A stretch of DNA of 12,633 nucleotides from an uncultured Collinsella sp. (lineage in GTDB: Bacteria; Actinomycetota; Coriobacteriia; Coriobacteriales; Coriobacteriaceae): NCBI GenBank assembly GCA_902496845.1, contig CABVCJ010000054.1, positions 1-12,633 on the forward strand, given 5' to 3'. Of this stretch, positions 1 through 5,650 are shown one piece after another. Position 1 is the first letter of the stretch. Every line of letters begins with the position of its first letter. Under the pieces are notes generated by a model. The model was not told the DNA's origin and searched no databases. It saw nothing but the letters and a program-made list of their open reading frames with translations. The translations under genes and the position numbers were made by a program.

Positions 1-375
1 ACCCTCGGCCTCCTCGGCAATACCTTCGCCCTCGGCAGCACCCTCGCTCGCGGCCTTCTCGGCAGCAAGACGGGCGCGACGCTCGGCAAAGGTCTCCTTC
101 TTGGCGGGCGCTGCCGTCTCGGCGGCATCCTCGTCCACGTCGGAATCATCGTCGACGGCAGCAGCCTTCTTGGGCTTAACCGGTGCCGAAGCGGCCTCGC
201 TCACCGGATCGATAATCTCGGACTGAACAACGGCCGTCATCTTTTCCTGCGTCTCGCGGAACTGACGGATGGCACGGCCGATCGTGCGGCCCATCTGTGG
301 GAGCTTATCCGGGCCAAACAGCAAAAAGCCGAAGACCACGATGATCGCGAGCTCACCCTCTCCAATACCAAACAC
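1..375 (-). CDS. Twin-arginine translocase TatA/TatB-family subunit (TatB-like), 3' end cut by window edge
   Basis: This is a small single-span membrane protein of the Tat pathway, which exports folded proteins carrying twin-arginine signal peptides. 125 codons are visible and the frame is open at position 1. Residues 5-22 form the membrane helix ending in the family hallmark F-G-P-D-K-L-P (20-26). It is followed by an amphipathic helix (about 27-46) and then a charged Ala/Glu/Lys-rich tail, which is typical of TatB-length proteins. Glu8 lines up with Glu8 of E. coli TatB (pattern I-G-x-x-E-L), so I lean to TatB, but Actinobacteria often have one TatA/B type and I leave the symbol open. The start is GTG at 373-375: GGAGG lies 5 nt upstream, while the nearby ATG is out of frame. 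A tatC partner would be expected just left of the window; that is inference. Confidence 0.85.
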   Translation of the reverse strand, partial: MFGIGEGELAIIVVFGFLLFGPDKLPQMGRTIGRAIRQFRETQEKMTAVVQSEIIDPVSEAASAPVKPKKAAAVDDDSDVDEDAAETAAPAKKETFAERRARLAAEKAASEGAAEGEGIAEEAEG

Positions 376-528
376 ACATACCTCCAAGGCTCGATGTGAG
401 TCGAGCCCGCACCGCGCCATTCGGCCGGAACTCGTCTATTCATTCGGTCAAGTATAGCGCCCGGACGCCAAAACGTCCGAGCGCATCACAAACATATGCC
501 AAACGGCACGCCCTTTTGGGGGCAAAGA
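376..528. other. Intergenic gap with tandem hairpins between the STAS gene and the Tat gene
   Basis: No gene is seen here. Downstream of the STAS stop on the minus strand there are small stems GCCC/GGGC (510-513 with 520-523) and TGCC/GGCA (497-500 with 505-508). A stronger one follows: GCGC-C-CGGACG (457-467), loop CCAAAA (468-473), CGTCCG-A-GCGC (474-484). None is followed by a proper T-run, so I do not call a canonical terminator. A TATACT hexamer on the minus strand (451-456) could be the -10 of the Tat gene, but I see no matching -35. Confidence 0.45.
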
Positions 529-843
529 TTATGCAGCGGTGATCGAAATCTCCTGGTCGACACCCAACAGCTGAACCACGCGCATCACCGGGGGCTGCAC
601 ATTGGTGCAGCTAAAGCGCTTGTCGTGGTCGACCGCGTGGTGCGCGGCGCCCACGAGCACGCCAATGCCCGTCGAATCGATGTAGCTCACCTGGGCAAAA
701 TCGAGCTCAACGGCCTCAGTGGGCTGCTCGAGCGCCAGGTCGATGGCATTACGCAGGCTATCGGCGTTAGAGATATCGATCTCGCCGGTTACCTTAATGG
801 TGTAGAGCTCTGGCGTGGGGTTGGTGGAAATACCCAAATCCAT
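529..843 (-). CDS. Stand-alone STAS-domain protein, anti-sigma-factor antagonist (RsbV/SpoIIAA-like)
   Basis: The 104-residue protein is essentially one STAS domain. The diagnostic strand-turn-helix Y-I-D-S-T-G-I-G-V-L (54-63) places Ser57 at the position that anti-sigma kinases of the RsbW/SpoIIAB type phosphorylate. The N-terminal strand pattern Y-T-I-K-V-T-G-E-I-D (14-23) is also typical. Family role: the unphosphorylated antagonist binds the anti-sigma kinase and frees a sigma factor. Here no RsbW-like kinase or sigma gene is adjacent, so the partner must be elsewhere if it exists. It lies 51 nt downstream of the aminotransferase on the same strand and may be cotranscribed, but it has its own strong ribosome site (AAAGGAG, 8 nt before the ATG). 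The length is normal for the family. The specific partner and signal are unknown. Confidence 0.88.
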   Translation of the reverse strand: MDLGISTNPTPELYTIKVTGEIDISNADSLRNAIDLALEQPTEAVELDFAQVSYIDSTGIGVLVGAAHHAVDHDKRFSCTNVQPPVMRVVQLLGVDQEISITAA

Positions 844-894
844 GTATACGCTCCTTTACGTATCGAAAGTGCGGATAGTACGGGAAGCCGCGCG

Positions 895-2199
895 TTAGGC
901 GCGCTCGGCACGCGCAAGCTCGGCAGCGACGAGCTTAACGGCCAGCACCAGCACATCGAGCGCGGCCTCCAGGTCCTCGACCGTGGGATAGCTCGGCGCG
1001 ATGCGGATGTTGGTGTCGCGCGGGTCCTTGCCATAGGGCCAAGTGGCGCCGGCCGGTGTGAGCTTGACGCCCAGGTCGGCGCAGAGCGCGGCGACCTTTT
1101 GGGCCGAGCCCTCGGGACCATCGAAGCTTACAAAGTAGCCGCCGCGGGGGTGCGTCCAAGTAGCGCAACCCGTATCGCCCAAGCCCTCGGTGAGCTTGCG
1201 CTCAACGGCCTCAAAGCGCGGGCGCAAAAACTCGGCATGCTTTTTCATGTGCTCCTTGACCGCCTCGATGGTGGGAAGGAAGCGCACGTGACGCAGCTGG
1301 TTGAGCTTATCGGCACTGATGAGGCCGGCCTTCAGGCGCTTGGAGAACTCGGCGATGACCGCGGGGCTCGCACCGATAAAGCCGATACCGGCGCCCGGGA
1401 AGGTGATCTTGGACGTCGAGGCAAAGGCCACCACGCGGTCCTCGGTGCCCGCCGCGCGAGCGAGGTCAAAAATGTTTGCGAGCTCATCGGTCTCGTCGTA
1501 CAGGTCGTGCACGCAGTAGGCGTTGTCCCAGAAGATGCGGAAATCGGGCGCGGCCGTGGGCATCTCGACCAGGCGACGCACGGCGTCCTCGCTAAAGGTG
1601 ATGCCCGTGGGGTTGGAATACTTGGGCACGCACCAGATGCCCTTAATGGAGTCGTCGGCGGCAACCAAGCGCTCGATCTCGTCCATGTCGGGGCCGTTGT
1701 CGGTCATCGCGACGGGAACGTTCTCGATACCCAGGTCGGCGGTGATGCCAAAGTGGCGGTCGTAGCCGGGAACAGGGCACAGGAACTTGACCTTCTTGCC
1801 GTCGTGCGCGGCCTCATAAGCCTCCCAGGGCTCGCTGCCACACGAGCCGCAGCGCCAGAACATGCCGGCGATGTCGTGCTCGATCAGCAGGCTCGACGAA
1901 CCCAGTACGAGCGTCTGCTCGGCGGGGCAACCCAGGAACTCCCCCGCCAGCTTGCGTGCCGAGGGAATACCCTCAAAGCAACCGTAGTTGGAGCAGTCGA
2001 CGTTACCGTCGTGCAGATCGGCATCGGCATTGAGGATATCGAGCATGGGTCGAGAGATGTCCACCTGGGAGGGCGACGGCTTGCCGCGGGCCATGTCGAG
2101 CGCCAGGCCCTTGGCCTTGACCTCGGCGACCTCGGCTTTGAGCGCCTCGATGGCGGCATCGAGTTCGGTGGTTTCCATCTTCTGGTAGATCGTCTGCAT
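895..2199 (-). CDS. Aspartate aminotransferase, class I fold, subgroup Ic (Corynebacterium AspT-like)
   Basis: This is a PLP-dependent cytoplasmic enzyme that should interconvert aspartate plus 2-oxoglutarate and oxaloacetate plus glutamate. At 434 residues it fits subgroup Ic. Recognisable blocks are D-M-A-R-G-K-P-S (35-42), C-P-V-P-G-Y-D-R-H-F (141-150), Y-S-N-P-T-G (194-199), W-D-N-A-Y (224-228), S-T-S-K (261-264) and N-I-R-I-A-P-S (397-403). By family knowledge Asn196, Asp225 and Tyr228 contact PLP, Lys264 forms the Schiff base and Arg399 binds the substrate carboxylate. The N-terminus (about 9-32) is a helix resembling the C. glutamicum enzyme. The start at 2199 is supported by AAAGG 8 nt upstream. 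Older annotation pipelines may call such proteins generic class I/II or MocR-like aminotransferases, but there is no DNA-binding domain. Confidence 0.9.
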   Translation of the reverse strand: MQTIYQKMETTELDAAIEALKAEVAEVKAKGLALDMARGKPSPSQVDISRPMLDILNADADLHDGNVDCSNYGCFEGIPSARKLAGEFLGCPAEQTLVLGSSSLLIEHDIAGMFWRCGSCGSEPWEAYEAAHDGKKVKFLCPVPGYDRHFGITADLGIENVPVAMTDNGPDMDEIERLVAADDSIKGIWCVPKYSNPTGITFSEDAVRRLVEMPTAAPDFRIFWDNAYCVHDLYDETDELANIFDLARAAGTEDRVVAFASTSKITFPGAGIGFIGASPAVIAEFSKRLKAGLISADKLNQLRHVRFLPTIEAVKEHMKKHAEFLRPRFEAVERKLTEGLGDTGCATWTHPRGGYFVSFDGPEGSAQKVAALCADLGVKLTPAGATWPYGKDPRDTNIRIAPSYPTVEDLEAALDVLVLAVKLVAAELARAERA

Positions 2200-2223
2200 G
2201 GGTGCGACCTTTCACGAAGCGGT

Positions 2224-2266
2224 ACGTTGCAATTCTTCTAAGTATAGACCGCCACCGTCGCAACGT
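2224..2266 (-). promoter_or_regulatory. Candidate aminotransferase promoter bracketed by a 7-bp inverted repeat
   Basis: On the minus strand TATACT (2241-2246) is placed for a -10 about 40 nt before the aminotransferase start. The -35 region is weak (ATAACG at the 17-bp spacing). The hexamer is flanked by perfect inverted arms ACGTTGC (2224-2230) and GCAACGT (2260-2266), 29 bp apart. One arm lies near the -35 and the other near or just after the expected transcription start. This could be a repressor site pair or coincidence. Confidence 0.3.
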
Positions 2267-2348
2267 TATGAAGCCGTGATAGATTAAGTCCATCGCAATG
2301 AATTACGAATCGCCGCGCATGCCGGCATGAAGCGCCCAAGGAGGCACT

Positions 2349-2603
2349 ATGGAGTACGGATCGTTCCAGGCCGAGGAATTCGGCGACCTTCAGCGCCTGG
2401 TCGACGGACTGTTTTACGACCGCCACGCCATCGACCGCCTGGATCTGATCGTACAGGCCGAAATCTTGGACCTGGCGCCCGATCTCATGGAAATCGTGAA
2501 CCTGCTACCGTCCGGCTATTACGACCGCCAGTCACTTTGCGACCAGCTCAACTCCGCCTTGGCCGCCCACGGCTGGGGCGCCATCTACGGCACCGTGGAA
2601 TAA
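2349..2603 (+). CDS. Small acidic protein of unknown function (84 aa)
   Basis: I do not recognise a domain. The protein is compact and acidic, with no signal peptide or membrane segment. It is rich in Leu, Asp and Glu, with alternating hydrophobic positions that predict mostly helix over residues 6-52. A Gly/Tyr turn (L-P-S-G-Y-Y-D-R, 53-60) follows, then a second helical stretch and a C-terminal G-W-G-A-I-Y-G segment (75-81). An excellent ribosome site (AAGGAGG, 5 nt before the ATG) supports translation. It is divergent from the aminotransferase and followed by hairpins at 2649-2669 and 2683-2704. A single-gene transcription unit seems likely. The overall look is that of a conserved lineage-specific protein; no function is claimed. 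Confidence 0.75.
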   Translation: MEYGSFQAEEFGDLQRLVDGLFYDRHAIDRLDLIVQAEILDLAPDLMEIVNLLPSGYYDRQSLCDQLNSALAAHGWGAIYGTVE

Positions 2604-2648
2604 ACCTAGTCATTGGGGCCTGTGGTCAAAAAATAGCAAATATGAGTA

Positions 2649-2669
2649 CTGTTACTTTTTTAGTAACAG
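2649..2669 (+). terminator. Hairpin with all-T loop after the 84-aa gene
   Basis: CTGTTACT (2649-2656), loop TTTTT, AGTAACAG (2662-2669) is a perfect 8-bp stem. There is no T-run after it, so on its own it is a poor intrinsic terminator. It may assist the hairpin that begins 14 nt further on. Confidence 0.4.
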
Positions 2670-2682
2670 CGATTTTGAATTA

Positions 2683-2704
2683 AAAAGGCCAGTCTTGGCC
2701 TTTT
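2683..2704 (+). terminator. Intrinsic terminator, possibly bidirectional
   Basis: AAAAGGCCA (2683-2691), loop GTCT, TGGCCTTTT (2696-2704) is a perfect 9-bp stem whose ends give a T-run on either strand. It lies 80 nt after the stop of the 84-aa gene and is the natural end of that transcript. Confidence 0.7.
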
Positions 2705-2806
2705 GTGTCCGGTTTTGGAAGGATGCATCGGCATTTTTCGTCCAGCCACGCAATCGTTAATGCACAGACAGAATAGATTTGTACATTATTTTTCGCGCCT
2801 AAAATG

Positions 2807-2845
2807 AAACGCCGTTTGTGACAGTACTCACAAACGGCGTTTTTT
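2807..2845 (-). terminator. Strong bidirectional intrinsic terminator downstream of nhaA
   Basis: AAACGCCGTTTGTGA (2807-2821), loop CAGTAC, TCACAAACGGCGTTT (2828-2842) is a perfect 15-bp stem. On the plus strand it ends in six T (2840-2845). On the minus strand the stem is followed by GTTTCATTTT. It is about 90 nt past the nhaA stop and can end that message as well as any read-through from the left. Confidence 0.8.
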
Positions 2846-2935
2846 GGCCACTGGGGTGTCCGGCAGGTGGCAAGTACCACTCAAAACCGCGTTTTACACG
2901 CGCTCGAGCAGACTCTGGCGTCTGTTTCTACGCGC

Positions 2936-4294
2936 CTACTCGTTCTTGGGCGCGGGGTGCTTGCAGATCACACTCATGTAGATCATGCCAAGTACGGCCG
3001 CGGTGACAGAGCCGGCGAGAATAGCGGCCTTGGCGGCCAGAACCTCAAACTGGGCCGTCGGGAAGGCAAGGCCGCTGATGAGAATCGACATGGTAAAGCC
3101 GATGCCGCCCAGAATGCCCACACCGGCAATCATGTGCCAGTTGACATTGTGCGGCAGCTCGCAGACCCTAAACTTAACCAGGGCAAACGTCATGCCAAAG
3201 ATGCCAATCGGCTTGCCCAGCAGCATGCCAAAGTACACGCCGAGCGTCACCGGGTCGGTGAGCAACGTGCTCATATCCACGCCTACCAGGCGAACCTGTG
3301 CGTTCACGAACGCAAAGATCGGCAGAATCACAAAGTTGACCGGTGTGGAGATCAGACGCTCCATGCGGATGAGCGGCGGGGTCACGCGGTGCATGACGCG
3401 CTCGACCCTGGTGGTCGAGACGGTAAAGTCATGCTGGCCCAAGATGTGCGCCTCGTCGTCGTAGCGGTCATCGAGCAGCGGCAGGCACTCGCCCAACCAA
3501 TCAGTGAGGCTATCGAGCTTAACACCGCACTTGGCCGGGATGGTAAAGGCCAAGATGACGCCAGCAAGCGTGGCGTGCACGCCGCTCTTGAACATACAGA
3601 ACCACAACAGCAGACCCAGTACCGAATACGGGGCAAGGCGGTAATGCTGCGTCTTGTTGAGCCACACGAGCGCGCAGGTCACAAGCGCGGCGGCGCCCAA
3701 CCAAAACGGATTGGGGCTCTGACCGTAGAAGATGGCGATGGCGGCGATGGAGATGAGGTCATCGGCGATGGCGAGCGTCGAGAAGAACACGCGCACGCCG
3801 TTGGGCACGCGGTTGCCCAAAAGCGACAGCACGCCCAGCGCAAAGGCAATATCGGTTGCCATGGGGATGGCCCAACCGTTGCGGGCGCCGGCATGGTTAA
3901 AGATCAGGTAGATGCAGGCAGGAACGACGACGCCGCCCACGGCCGCCAGCATGGGAAGCATGGCCTGACGCGGATTCTTGAGCTCGCCGACCGTCATCTC
4001 GTACTTAAGCTCAATGCCCACCAACAAAAAGAAAATCGCCATGAGGAAGTCGTTGACGAAAAGCTCAACGGTAAGACCGGCCGTAAGGTTGCCCAGACCC
4101 ACATACAGCGGGGTCTCCAAAAAGTGATGGATGGCCTCGTAGGCATCGGTATTGGCGCAAATGACGGCGGCGATGGCGGCGATGACCATAACCGCGGCGG
4201 AAATCGTGCCGTTCTCGGCGATGCGCTCCCAAATGTCGTGGCGTTCAAAGCGCTTGCGCTCACGGACGTTGAACAGCTGCTCGGTTGCTGCCAT
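2936..4294 (-). CDS. nhaA: Na+/H+ antiporter NhaA
   Basis: This inner-membrane antiporter expels Na+ (or Li+) in exchange for protons and serves pH and sodium homeostasis. The key blocks are present: M-A-T-D-I-A-F-A-L-G-V (145-155) with Asp148, A-I-A-D-D-L (175-180) with Asp178/Asp179, and G-K-P-I-G-I-F (360-366) with Lys361. These correspond to Asp133, Asp163/Asp164 and Lys300 of E. coli NhaA. About twelve hydrophobic segments are readable between residues 30 and 445. The 452 residues exceed the roughly 390 of E. coli. The excess is a longer N-terminus and an extended hydrophilic segment at about 255-312, between two membrane segments. The start at 4294 has AAAGGAG 6 nt upstream. A terminator and a small hairpin precede the ribosome site, suggesting leader control. 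Confidence 0.95.
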   Translation of the reverse strand: MAATEQLFNVRERKRFERHDIWERIAENGTISAAVMVIAAIAAVICANTDAYEAIHHFLETPLYVGLGNLTAGLTVELFVNDFLMAIFFLLVGIELKYEMTVGELKNPRQAMLPMLAAVGGVVVPACIYLIFNHAGARNGWAIPMATDIAFALGVLSLLGNRVPNGVRVFFSTLAIADDLISIAAIAIFYGQSPNPFWLGAAALVTCALVWLNKTQHYRLAPYSVLGLLLWFCMFKSGVHATLAGVILAFTIPAKCGVKLDSLTDWLGECLPLLDDRYDDEAHILGQHDFTVSTTRVERVMHRVTPPLIRMERLISTPVNFVILPIFAFVNAQVRLVGVDMSTLLTDPVTLGVYFGMLLGKPIGIFGMTFALVKFRVCELPHNVNWHMIAGVGILGGIGFTMSILISGLAFPTAQFEVLAAKAAILAGSVTAAVLGMIYMSVICKHPAPKNE

Positions 4295-4308
4295 GGGCGG
4301 CTCCTTTC

Positions 4309-4324
4309 ACGGGAAAGCTCCCGT
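4309..4324 (-). promoter_or_regulatory. Hairpin abutting the nhaA ribosome-binding site
   Basis: Read on the minus strand, ACGGGA, loop GCTT, TCCCGT forms a perfect 6-bp stem whose last base is followed directly by G-AAAGGAG, the nhaA Shine-Dalgarno. It may shape ribosome access, or may insulate the site from the terminator just upstream. Confidence 0.4.
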
Positions 4325-4327
4325 CTT

Positions 4328-4363
4328 AAAAAAGCACGGCCCGCCCAAGTGGCGGCGCCGCGC
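4328..4363 (-). terminator. Intrinsic terminator in the nhaA leader (candidate attenuator)
   Basis: On the minus strand the 5' arm GCGCGGC-G-CCGCC (4363-4345, with one bulged G) pairs with GGCGG-GCCGTGC around a 5-nt loop. The stem has 12 pairs including one G-U and is followed immediately by TTTTTT (4333-4328). The nhaA start is only about 34 nt further on. The upstream pyrophosphatase already has its own terminator at 4502-4541. This second one therefore looks like control of nhaA rather than transcript clean-up. No clear promoter was found in between. Confidence 0.65.
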
Positions 4364-4501
4364 TCTAACGTATTACGCTTGCATCTAGCCTACCCTGCAC
4401 GACAAGCACGCAGGCGTGGCCGAAAAGCGGAACCACAGGTTGAACATTATTTGCTCAACGGCACGGGCACGCCTGTCCAAGAGACGACGCGGCGCATGCA
4501 C

Positions 4502-4541
4502 AAAAAACGACCGGAGCGCGGGGCGTCCGCGATCCGGTCGT
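4502..4541 (-). terminator. Intrinsic terminator of the pyrophosphatase gene
   Basis: On the minus strand ACGACCGGA, an inner CGCGG/CCGCG stem, then TCCGGTCGT is followed by TTTTTT (4507-4502). It starts about 20 nt after the stop codon at 4561-4563. This is a classic terminator with a two-part stem. Confidence 0.85.
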
Positions 4542-4560
4542 GGCGTTCGGTCAACTAAAC

Positions 4561-5484
4561 CTAGCAGGCGGCCATGATGGGGGCAGCGACCTGCTTCTTA
4601 CGGGAGAGGACGCCCGGCATCCAGACGCCGTCGTGCTCGTCGGCAATGCCCAGGCCCTTCTGAGCAGCCTCGGTCTCGCCCTCGAGCAGGACCTGCGAGC
4701 CCTCCTCCATGATGTCGGTGATGCACAGGACAATGCCGTCAGCACCCTTCTCGGCGGCGTAGGCGCGCATGGCCTCGCGAATCTCGTCGATCATGCCGAG
4801 CGCGCGGCTCTTGTCGACAGTCTCGTACTGGCCGATGAGCAGCTTCTTGCCGGCGGGCTCGAACATCTTGATGTCGTTGCCGACCATCTCGGCTGCGGTG
4901 AAGGAGCCGGACGGACGGGTGAGGAAGACCTCCATGCCAAACTTGACCGGGTCGACGCCCACCTGCTCGCCGAGCTTGGCGGCGACGGCGCGGTCGACAT
5001 CGGTGGTGGTGGGGCTCTTGAGCATGAGCGTGTCGGTCATCATGGCCGAGAGCAGCAGCTTGGCCTGGACGTCGGAAAGCTCAACGCCGAGCACGCCGGC
5101 GAGCTTGGTGACGATGGTGCAGCTGGAGCCCCAGGGCAGGCAGATGTAGTGCAGCGGGCCGGCGGTCTCGAAGTCGCCGATGCGGTGATGGTCGACAACA
5201 CCAAAGACCGTGGCGTCCTTAAGGCCGGCGACGGATTGGGCGGACTCGTTGTGGTCGGTGAGGACGACGAGCTGACCGGCCTCGACGGACTCGATCACGC
5301 GGGGCTCGGCAATGCCGGCATCGGCGAGCAGCTTGGCGGACTCGGCCGGAAGCTGGCCCAGAGCGCAAGCCTCGTAGGTGTTGCCGGCATACTCAACCTG
5401 GTTAAGCAGCTGGCACAGGACGACGGCGCTCATGATGGCGTCGTTATCGGGGTTCTGGTGACCAAAGACAAGAACGTTTGCCAT
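4561..5484 (-). CDS. ppaC: Manganese-dependent inorganic pyrophosphatase (family II, DHH)
   Basis: This cytoplasmic enzyme hydrolyses pyrophosphate to phosphate, pulling biosynthetic reactions forward. The 307 residues match family II. The N-terminal metal motif G-H-Q-N-P-D-N-D (8-15) gives His9, Asp13 and Asp15. Asp77 lies in T-D-H-N-E (76-80). The DHH signature is Asp98-His99-His100, and Asp151 lies in M-M-T-D-T (148-152). The C-terminal DHHA2 part carries the expected S-R-K-K-Q-V signature near residues 295-300. No CBS or DRTGG regulatory insert is present, so this is the short unregulated form. The ATG at 5484 has GGAGG 6 nt upstream. It is probably a single-gene unit: its own terminator follows, and a repeat-like palindrome separates it from the kinase upstream. 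A TACCAT hexamer on the minus strand (5523-5528) is a possible -10. Confidence 0.95.
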   Translation of the reverse strand: MANVLVFGHQNPDNDAIMSAVVLCQLLNQVEYAGNTYEACALGQLPAESAKLLADAGIAEPRVIESVEAGQLVVLTDHNESAQSVAGLKDATVFGVVDHHRIGDFETAGPLHYICLPWGSSCTIVTKLAGVLGVELSDVQAKLLLSAMMTDTLMLKSPTTTDVDRAVAAKLGEQVGVDPVKFGMEVFLTRPSGSFTAAEMVGNDIKMFEPAGKKLLIGQYETVDKSRALGMIDEIREAMRAYAAEKGADGIVLCITDIMEEGSQVLLEGETEAAQKGLGIADEHDGVWMPGVLSRKKQVAAPIMAAC

Positions 5485-5599
5485 GGATATCCTCCACTTG
5501 ATATGTGTACTTGGACGTAGCTATGGTAGCACGCCGATGCCGAGCCTTCGCAGACGGAAGGGCCACGGCATATTTTGTGGCAGGTATGGGGGCCAAGGC

Positions 5600-5649
5600 T
5601 GTCCCTTTTGCACCATGTTGGTGCAAAGTAACCTGACCCCCTTGCACCA
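5600..5649. repeat. REP-like palindromic element A, with three alternating half-sites
   Basis: On the plus strand this contains TTTGCACCA (5607-5615), a 3-nt spacer, and TGGTGCAAA (5619-5627), a perfect 9-bp inverted repeat. A third copy, TTGCACCA, lies at 5642-5649. The middle segment can pair with either flank. The heads CTGTCCC (5600-5606, plus strand) and GGGGTCAGG (minus strand) resemble the GGGACAGG head of the elements at 6659-6699 and 10554-10639. It begins one base beyond the glucokinase stop codon. Confidence 0.6.
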
Positions 5650-5650
5650 G

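Larger units (their letters stand above)
2604..2935. other. Gene-free interval with three perfect hairpins
   Basis: This 332-nt stretch is visibly more A/T-rich than its neighbours. The only long frames cross hairpins and lack ribosome sites, so I see no protein gene. It separates the convergent 84-aa gene and nhaA. It contains the three hairpins listed separately plus an unexplained middle part (2705-2806). TTGTAC (2780-2785) and TAAAAT (2801-2806) with 15 bp between them resemble a plus-strand promoter. Transcription from it would run at once into the 2807-2845 hairpin, so I do not call a transcript. Confidence 0.6.

Noticed and set aside
496..2241. Very long plus-strand frame (581 codons) opposite the aminotransferase and STAS genes
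   Set aside because: It is a shadow of two well-identified minus-strand genes, caused by strong G/C third-position bias. The translation is Gly/Ala/Val/Arg/His-rich with no domain or ribosome site.
2780..2806. Promoter-like TTGTAC and TAAAAT pair
   Set aside because: The spacing is only 15 bp and any transcript would start inside the strong terminator at 2807-2845.
2680..2880. Cys-rich 66-codon minus-strand frame downstream of nhaA
   Set aside because: It is made of terminator stems and A/T-rich spacer, with no ribosome site; more likely part of a non-coding element.
2867..4558. 563-codon plus-strand frame opposite nhaA
   Set aside because: Same shadow effect; it also runs through two minus-strand terminators and has no plausible start signal.
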